Part shown: positions 13,246-15,376 of the stretch, in pieces
How the letters are laid out: every line of letters begins with the position of its first letter
Numbering within the stretch: position 1 is the stretch's first letter
Source: SIG440 sp045631525
GTDB lineage: Bacteria; Bacillota; Clostridia; Monoglobales; Monoglobaceae
Length of the DNA stretch: 15,376 nt
Reading direction: 5' to 3'
NCBI GenBank assembly: GCA_045631525.1
Contig: JAZQUY010000035.1
Span: forward strand, 1-15,376
Position numbers and translations under genes: made by a program
Notes under the pieces: generated by a model
What the model was told of the DNA's origin: nothing
The model's database searches: none
What the model saw: only the letters and a program-made list of their open reading frames with translations

Positions 13246-14001
13246 ATGAAATTTGTATCATGGAACGTAAATGGTCTTCGTGCCTGCCTCGAAAAAGGCT
13301 TTGTTGACATCTTCAAAGATTTTGATGCCGACATTTTTGCCCTGCAGGAAACAAAGATGCAAGAGGGTCAGGCAGAAATTCCAACCGACGGCTACTTTCA
13401 GTATTTTTGCAGTGCCGAGAAAAAAGGCTATTCAGGCACAGCAGTGTTCACAAAAGAAAAACCCCTTTCGGTTTCATTTGGTATTGGCATCCCCGAACAC
13501 GACCACGAGGGCAGGGTCATAACCCTCGAATTTGAAAATTTTTATTTCGTCACCTGCTACACCCCAAACTCCCAGAACGAGCTGAAACGCCTTTCATACC
13601 GTATGGAATGGGAAGACGCTTTCCGTGCTTTTCTCAAAGAACTTGATGAAAAAAAGCCCGTCATCCTTTGCGGAGATTTGAATGTGGCACACAATGAAAT
13701 TGATTTGAAAAACCCAAAGACAAATCGCCGTAACGCAGGCTTCACCGACGAAGAACGTGCTAAAATGACCGAGCTTTTGTCTGCAGGTTTTTGCGACAGC
13801 TTCAGGCATCTTTATCCCGACAAAACCGACATTTATTCCTGGTGGAGCTACCGCTTCAGTGCCCGTGAAAAAAATGCGGGGTGGAGAATTGACTATTTCC
13901 TCACATCAAACCGCATAAAAGATAAAATAAAAGATGCCCAAATTCACACCAGTGTCTTTGGTTCTGACCACTGTCCTGTTTCTTTGGACATAGATTTATA
14001 G
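13246..14001 (+). CDS. Exodeoxyribonuclease III / AP endonuclease
   Basis: DNA repair enzyme of the ExoIII/APE1 family that cuts 5' of abasic sites and removes 3'-blocking groups. The 251-residue protein has MKFVSWNVNGLRA at the start, LQETKMQ at 34-40 (metal-binding Glu35), GDLNVAHNEIDL at 143-154 (Asp144, Asn146), WWSYRFSAREKNAGWRIDYF in the C-terminal third, and the final catalytic GSDHCPV with Asp241 and His242. All catalytic residues are present. It resembles Gram-positive ExoA and E. coli Xth; the symbol exoA or xth depends on naming custom. A weak TTGAGG ribosome binding site precedes the ATG at 13246. Confidence 0.95.
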   Translation: MKFVSWNVNGLRACLEKGFVDIFKDFDADIFALQETKMQEGQAEIPTDGYFQYFCSAEKKGYSGTAVFTKEKPLSVSFGIGIPEHDHEGRVITLEFENFYFVTCYTPNSQNELKRLSYRMEWEDAFRAFLKELDEKKPVILCGDLNVAHNEIDLKNPKTNRRNAGFTDEERAKMTELLSAGFCDSFRHLYPDKTDIYSWWSYRFSAREKNAGWRIDYFLTSNRIKDKIKDAQIHTSVFGSDHCPVSLDIDL

Positions 14002-14049
14002 AATATTTTTATTTCGATTTGAAATACTAACAAAAAAGGAGAAATGAAA

Positions 14050-14364
14050 ATGAGCGTTTTACATCTTACCCCTGAAAATTTCAAGGACACAGTTGAAAAT
14101 TCATCCGTCCCGGTTCTTGTTGACTTTTTTGCCGACTGGTGTATGCCCTGCAAAATGTTTGCTCCCATACTCGAAAAAGTTGCTGAAAAATTGGGTGACA
14201 AAGTAGTTATTGCAAAAATCAACATTGACGATGCAGAACAAATCGCCGCAAGCCATGGCGTTATGTCAATTCCAACAATTATTCTTTTTAAAGACGGAAA
14301 GGAAACCGACCGAAATGTCGGCGCAATGTCTGCCGGCGACCTTTTGAGTTTCATTGGGCTTTAA
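14050..14364 (+). CDS. Thioredoxin with WCMPC active site
   Basis: Small cytosolic thiol-disulfide oxidoreductase that reduces protein disulfides using electrons from thioredoxin reductase. At 104 residues it has the full thioredoxin fold: VPVLVDFFADWCMPCK with the redox pair Cys31 and Cys34, KINIDD around 57-61, SIPT with the cis-proline at 75, and LFKDGKE. The usual WCGPC is WCMPC, which may change redox potential or partners. AAGGAG lies 8 nt from the ATG at 14050; an in-frame ATG at 14044 is too close to it. No thioredoxin reductase gene is in the window. A terminator follows. Confidence 0.95.
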   Translation: MSVLHLTPENFKDTVENSSVPVLVDFFADWCMPCKMFAPILEKVAEKLGDKVVIAKINIDDAEQIAASHGVMSIPTIILFKDGKETDRNVGAMSAGDLLSFIGL

Positions 14365-14375
14365 TTAAAACGAAC

Positions 14376-14408
14376 ATCCCTTGCCCTTTTGGACAAGGGG
14401 TATTTTTT
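14376..14408 (+). terminator. Intrinsic terminator after the thioredoxin gene
   Basis: ATCCCTTG and CAAGGGGT pair, with two further inner G-C pairs closing a TTTT loop, and T6 follows at 14403-14408. It separates the thioredoxin gene from the TPP-riboswitch promoter a few bases further on. Confidence 0.88.
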
Positions 14409-14419
14409 GTGCCAAAATA

Positions 14420-14448
14420 TTGACATTTTTCGATTTTTATGCTATAAT
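14420..14448 (+). promoter_or_regulatory. Perfect-consensus SigA promoter of the TPP riboswitch/thiT unit
   Basis: TTGACA (14420-14425), a 17-bp spacer and TATAAT (14443-14448) match the consensus at all 12 positions and have the ideal spacing. Transcription would start near 14455, about 5 nt before the riboswitch P1 stem. Very strong basal initiation fits control by premature termination. Confidence 0.92.
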
Positions 14449-14459
14449 ATTAAAAACTG

Positions 14460-14564
14460 AATATTTGGGGAGCTTTCAAAAAGGCTGAGAGGGAATTGCG
14501 CATTCCGACCCAGGAACCTGATACGGATAATGCCGGCGTAGGAAAATGTTATAATTGCAATATT
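14460..14564 (+). promoter_or_regulatory. TPP (THI-box) riboswitch aptamer
   Basis: The conserved thi-box parts appear in order: GGGGAGC (14467-14473), GGCTGAGAGG, GACCC (14507-14511), and GAACCTGATACGGATAATGC ending in CGGCGTAGGAA. Terminal stem P1 forms from AATATT (14460-14465) and AATATT (14559-14564). In this class, bound thiamine diphosphate lowers expression of thiamine synthesis or uptake genes. The downstream gene is a thiamine transporter component, in full agreement. Confidence 0.97.
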
Positions 14565-14567
14565 TCG

Positions 14568-14601
14568 GAGATTATCTTTTCAGAAGATAATCTCTTTTTT
14601 T
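14568..14601 (+). terminator. Riboswitch expression-platform terminator
   Basis: GAGATTATCTT (14568-14578) and AAGATAATCTC (14584-14594) form a perfect 11-bp stem with a 5-nt loop and T7. Aptamer segment GGATAAT (14525-14531) can pair instead with ATTATCT (14571-14577) in the 5' arm, giving a plausible antiterminator when TPP is absent. Confidence 0.92.
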
Positions 14602-14658
14602 CTTTAATCCAAAGTCACAAGTTCGATATTCAGTAAATTCACATTAAGGAGTGTTTTT

Positions 14659-14722
14659 ATGACAAAAACAAAAAAAACTGACGCTTAGTGCCATTCTGAC
14701 AGCCCTTGCCTTTGTACTGGTA
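14659..14722 (+). other. thiT: Out-of-frame N-terminal coding part of thiT (frameshift in an A8 run)
   Basis: The ATG at 14659 has a well-placed AAGGAG (14646-14651, 7-nt spacing), but its frame stops at TAG after nine codons. With one A fewer in the A8 run at 14670-14677 the frame continues into the downstream ThiT frame, giving MTKTKKLTLSAILTALAFVL, the expected first transmembrane helix. This is therefore the true 5' end of thiT, separated by a one-base frameshift. Removing an A from the nearby A5 run would also restore the frame. Possible causes are a sequencing or assembly error in a homopolymer, a real mutation, or slippage during transcription or translation. Confidence 0.85.
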
Positions 14723-15214
14723 ATGGTCTCAAAAATATTACCGGCGCCCTGGCCGGGTGGCGGAAGCATAACCATCGCAAGTATGGTGCCAATCATTATG
14801 GTTTCCATAATCCTCGGAACAAAATGGGGCCTTTTTTCAGGGCTCGTGTTTTCCCTCATCCAGATGCTGACAGGATTTTATGTTCCTCCCGCTACAACCA
14901 TCTGGAGCTTTATTGGCGTTGTTATTCTTGACTATGTGTTTGCCTTTTCTGTCCTGGGGCTTGCAGGCTTTTTCGTGAAACTTCTTGGCAACAAGACGTG
15001 GGCAATCCCCTTGAGCGGATGCATAGTCACCTCGATACGCTATGTTATGCACATCCTCTCAGGGCTTTTAATCTGGGGAGCATTTGCTGATACAGACTCT
15101 GTGCTTATCTATGCCCTTGTCTACAACGGCTCATATATGATACCCGAGATTATTATTACCACCGTGGTCCTTACACTTTTAGCACCAAAATTAAAGGAAA
15201 AATCTCTGTTATAA
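14723..15214 (+). CDS. thiT: Thiamine-specific ECF transporter substrate-binding component, N-terminally interrupted
   Basis: ThiT is the membrane S-component that captures thiamine and pairs with the shared EcfT/EcfA1/EcfA2 module. The intact frame gives 163 residues with about five hydrophobic helices. It contains WPGGGSITIASMVPIIM, GTKWGLFSGLVFSLIQMLTG, LDYVFAFSVLGLAG, RYVMHILSGLLIWGAFA and YNGSYMIPE, typical of ThiT/YuaJ; the His in RYVMH and the Tyr/Asn of YNGSY correspond to known thiamine contacts. From the ATG at 14659, corrected for the frameshift, length would be 184 aa, the normal family size. The ATG at 14723 lies within the first helix and has no ribosome binding site, so an unshifted product would probably be missing or defective. 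It is controlled by the TPP riboswitch just upstream. No ECF module genes are present in the window. Confidence 0.9.
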   Translation: MVSKILPAPWPGGGSITIASMVPIIMVSIILGTKWGLFSGLVFSLIQMLTGFYVPPATTIWSFIGVVILDYVFAFSVLGLAGFFVKLLGNKTWAIPLSGCIVTSIRYVMHILSGLLIWGAFADTDSVLIYALVYNGSYMIPEIIITTVVLTLLAPKLKEKSLL

Positions 15215-15232
15215 TAAATCTGCAATTATAAC

Positions 15233-15346
15233 CAAAAGGCACTCTCGCAAAAAGGTGGTAACGACAGCGAGTCGTCGCAAGGGCGTTTACAACCGAGCAG
15301 ACGAGCCGAGTGCGCCTTTTTGCGAAAAAGGAGCAGCAACGGAGCA
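15233..15346. repeat. Palindromic structured intergenic element of unknown kind
   Basis: TCGCAAAAAGG (15245-15255) pairs perfectly with CCTTTTTGCGA (15315-15325) across 59 nt. The same right arm can instead fold locally as CCTTTTT-GCG-AAAAAGG (15315-15331), so the two stems exclude each other. Inside, ACGAC (15261-15265) and GTCGT (15271-15275) form a small hairpin. The segment is richer in GC than the flanking intergenic DNA and lacks a coding frame of note. It could be a small palindromic repeat (MITE or REP-like), a structured RNA, or a leader element. No known RNA family was recognised. Confidence 0.45.
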
Positions 15347-15350
15347 TATG

Positions 15351-15376
15351 AAAAAAGACCGCCTAAAAAAGCGGTC
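15351..15376 (-). terminator. Intrinsic terminator of a minus-strand gene beyond the right edge
   Basis: On the minus strand GACCGC (15376-15371) and GCGGTC (15362-15357) form a 6-bp stem with an 8-nt loop, followed by T6 (15356-15351). It would end a gene convergent with thiT that lies outside the window. The plus-strand tail cannot be seen, so it may work both ways. Confidence 0.8.

Noticed and set aside
15252..15276. A T-box-like antiterminator motif (AAGGTGGTAAC)
   Set aside because: Only a partial resemblance to the T-box GGTGG core. There is no specifier stem upstream and no biosynthetic or tRNA-synthetase gene follows in view.
15347..15376. A possible gene start ATG (15348) running out of the window
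   Set aside because: The sequence after the ATG is a perfect terminator stem with T6 on the minus strand, which explains it better than a coding start.

Overview
The window looks like a chromosomal core-genome segment from a low-to-moderate GC Gram-positive bacterium, most likely an anaerobic member of the Clostridia (Bacillota). This is inferred from the AsnA type, a DUF1540 mini-protein, a PqqD-like protein next to a short S24/S26 peptidase, an S-layer-homology (SLH) protein, a TPP-controlled ThiT, strong AGGAGG-type ribosome binding sites and T-rich intergenic DNA. I see no rRNA, tRNA, transposase, phage gene or CRISPR array.

Layout from left to right. (1) Positions 1-299: the tail of a terminator from an upstream gene, then a T-rich spacer with helically phased T6 tracts. 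(2) Plus strand 300-2226: a secreted D-Ala-D-Ala carboxypeptidase and an MTA/SAH nucleosidase (mtnN). The nucleosidase has its own promoter directly after the carboxypeptidase stop, and a strong two-way terminator follows. (3) Minus strand 3980-2271: SLH protein, PqqD-like protein and an anchorless S24/S26-type peptidase, behind a good promoter and a 5' stem-loop. This is the least ordinary part of the window. (4) Minus strand asnA (ammonia-dependent asparagine synthesis). (5) Plus strand DUF1540 mini-protein (51 aa, four Cys) behind a structured leader. (6) Minus strand 11241-5569: a seven-gene operon consisting of an unknown single-pass membrane protein, pyrH, frr, uppS, cdsA, dxr and rseP. 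It joins UMP phosphorylation, ribosome recycling, isoprenoid and undecaprenyl carrier synthesis, CDP-diacylglycerol synthesis and intramembrane proteolysis. The usual rpsB-tsf pair is not in front of pyrH. (7) Plus strand 11459-14364: a YfcE-like phosphodiesterase, an AI-2E/PerM-family membrane protein, an ExoIII-type AP endonuclease and a thioredoxin with a WCMPC active site. (8) Plus strand 14420-15214: a perfect-consensus promoter, a TPP riboswitch with intrinsic terminator, and the thiamine ECF component thiT, whose first 21 codons are out of frame because of an A8 run. (9) 15215-15376: a palindromic structured element and a terminator belonging to a minus-strand gene beyond the window.

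Most of the window is ordinary housekeeping. The points worth a second look are the SLH/PqqD/peptidase trio, the A8 frameshift in thiT, the terminal palindromic element, and several intergenic RNA or DNA structures. No entirely new system can be demonstrated from this sequence alone; the trio is the best candidate.
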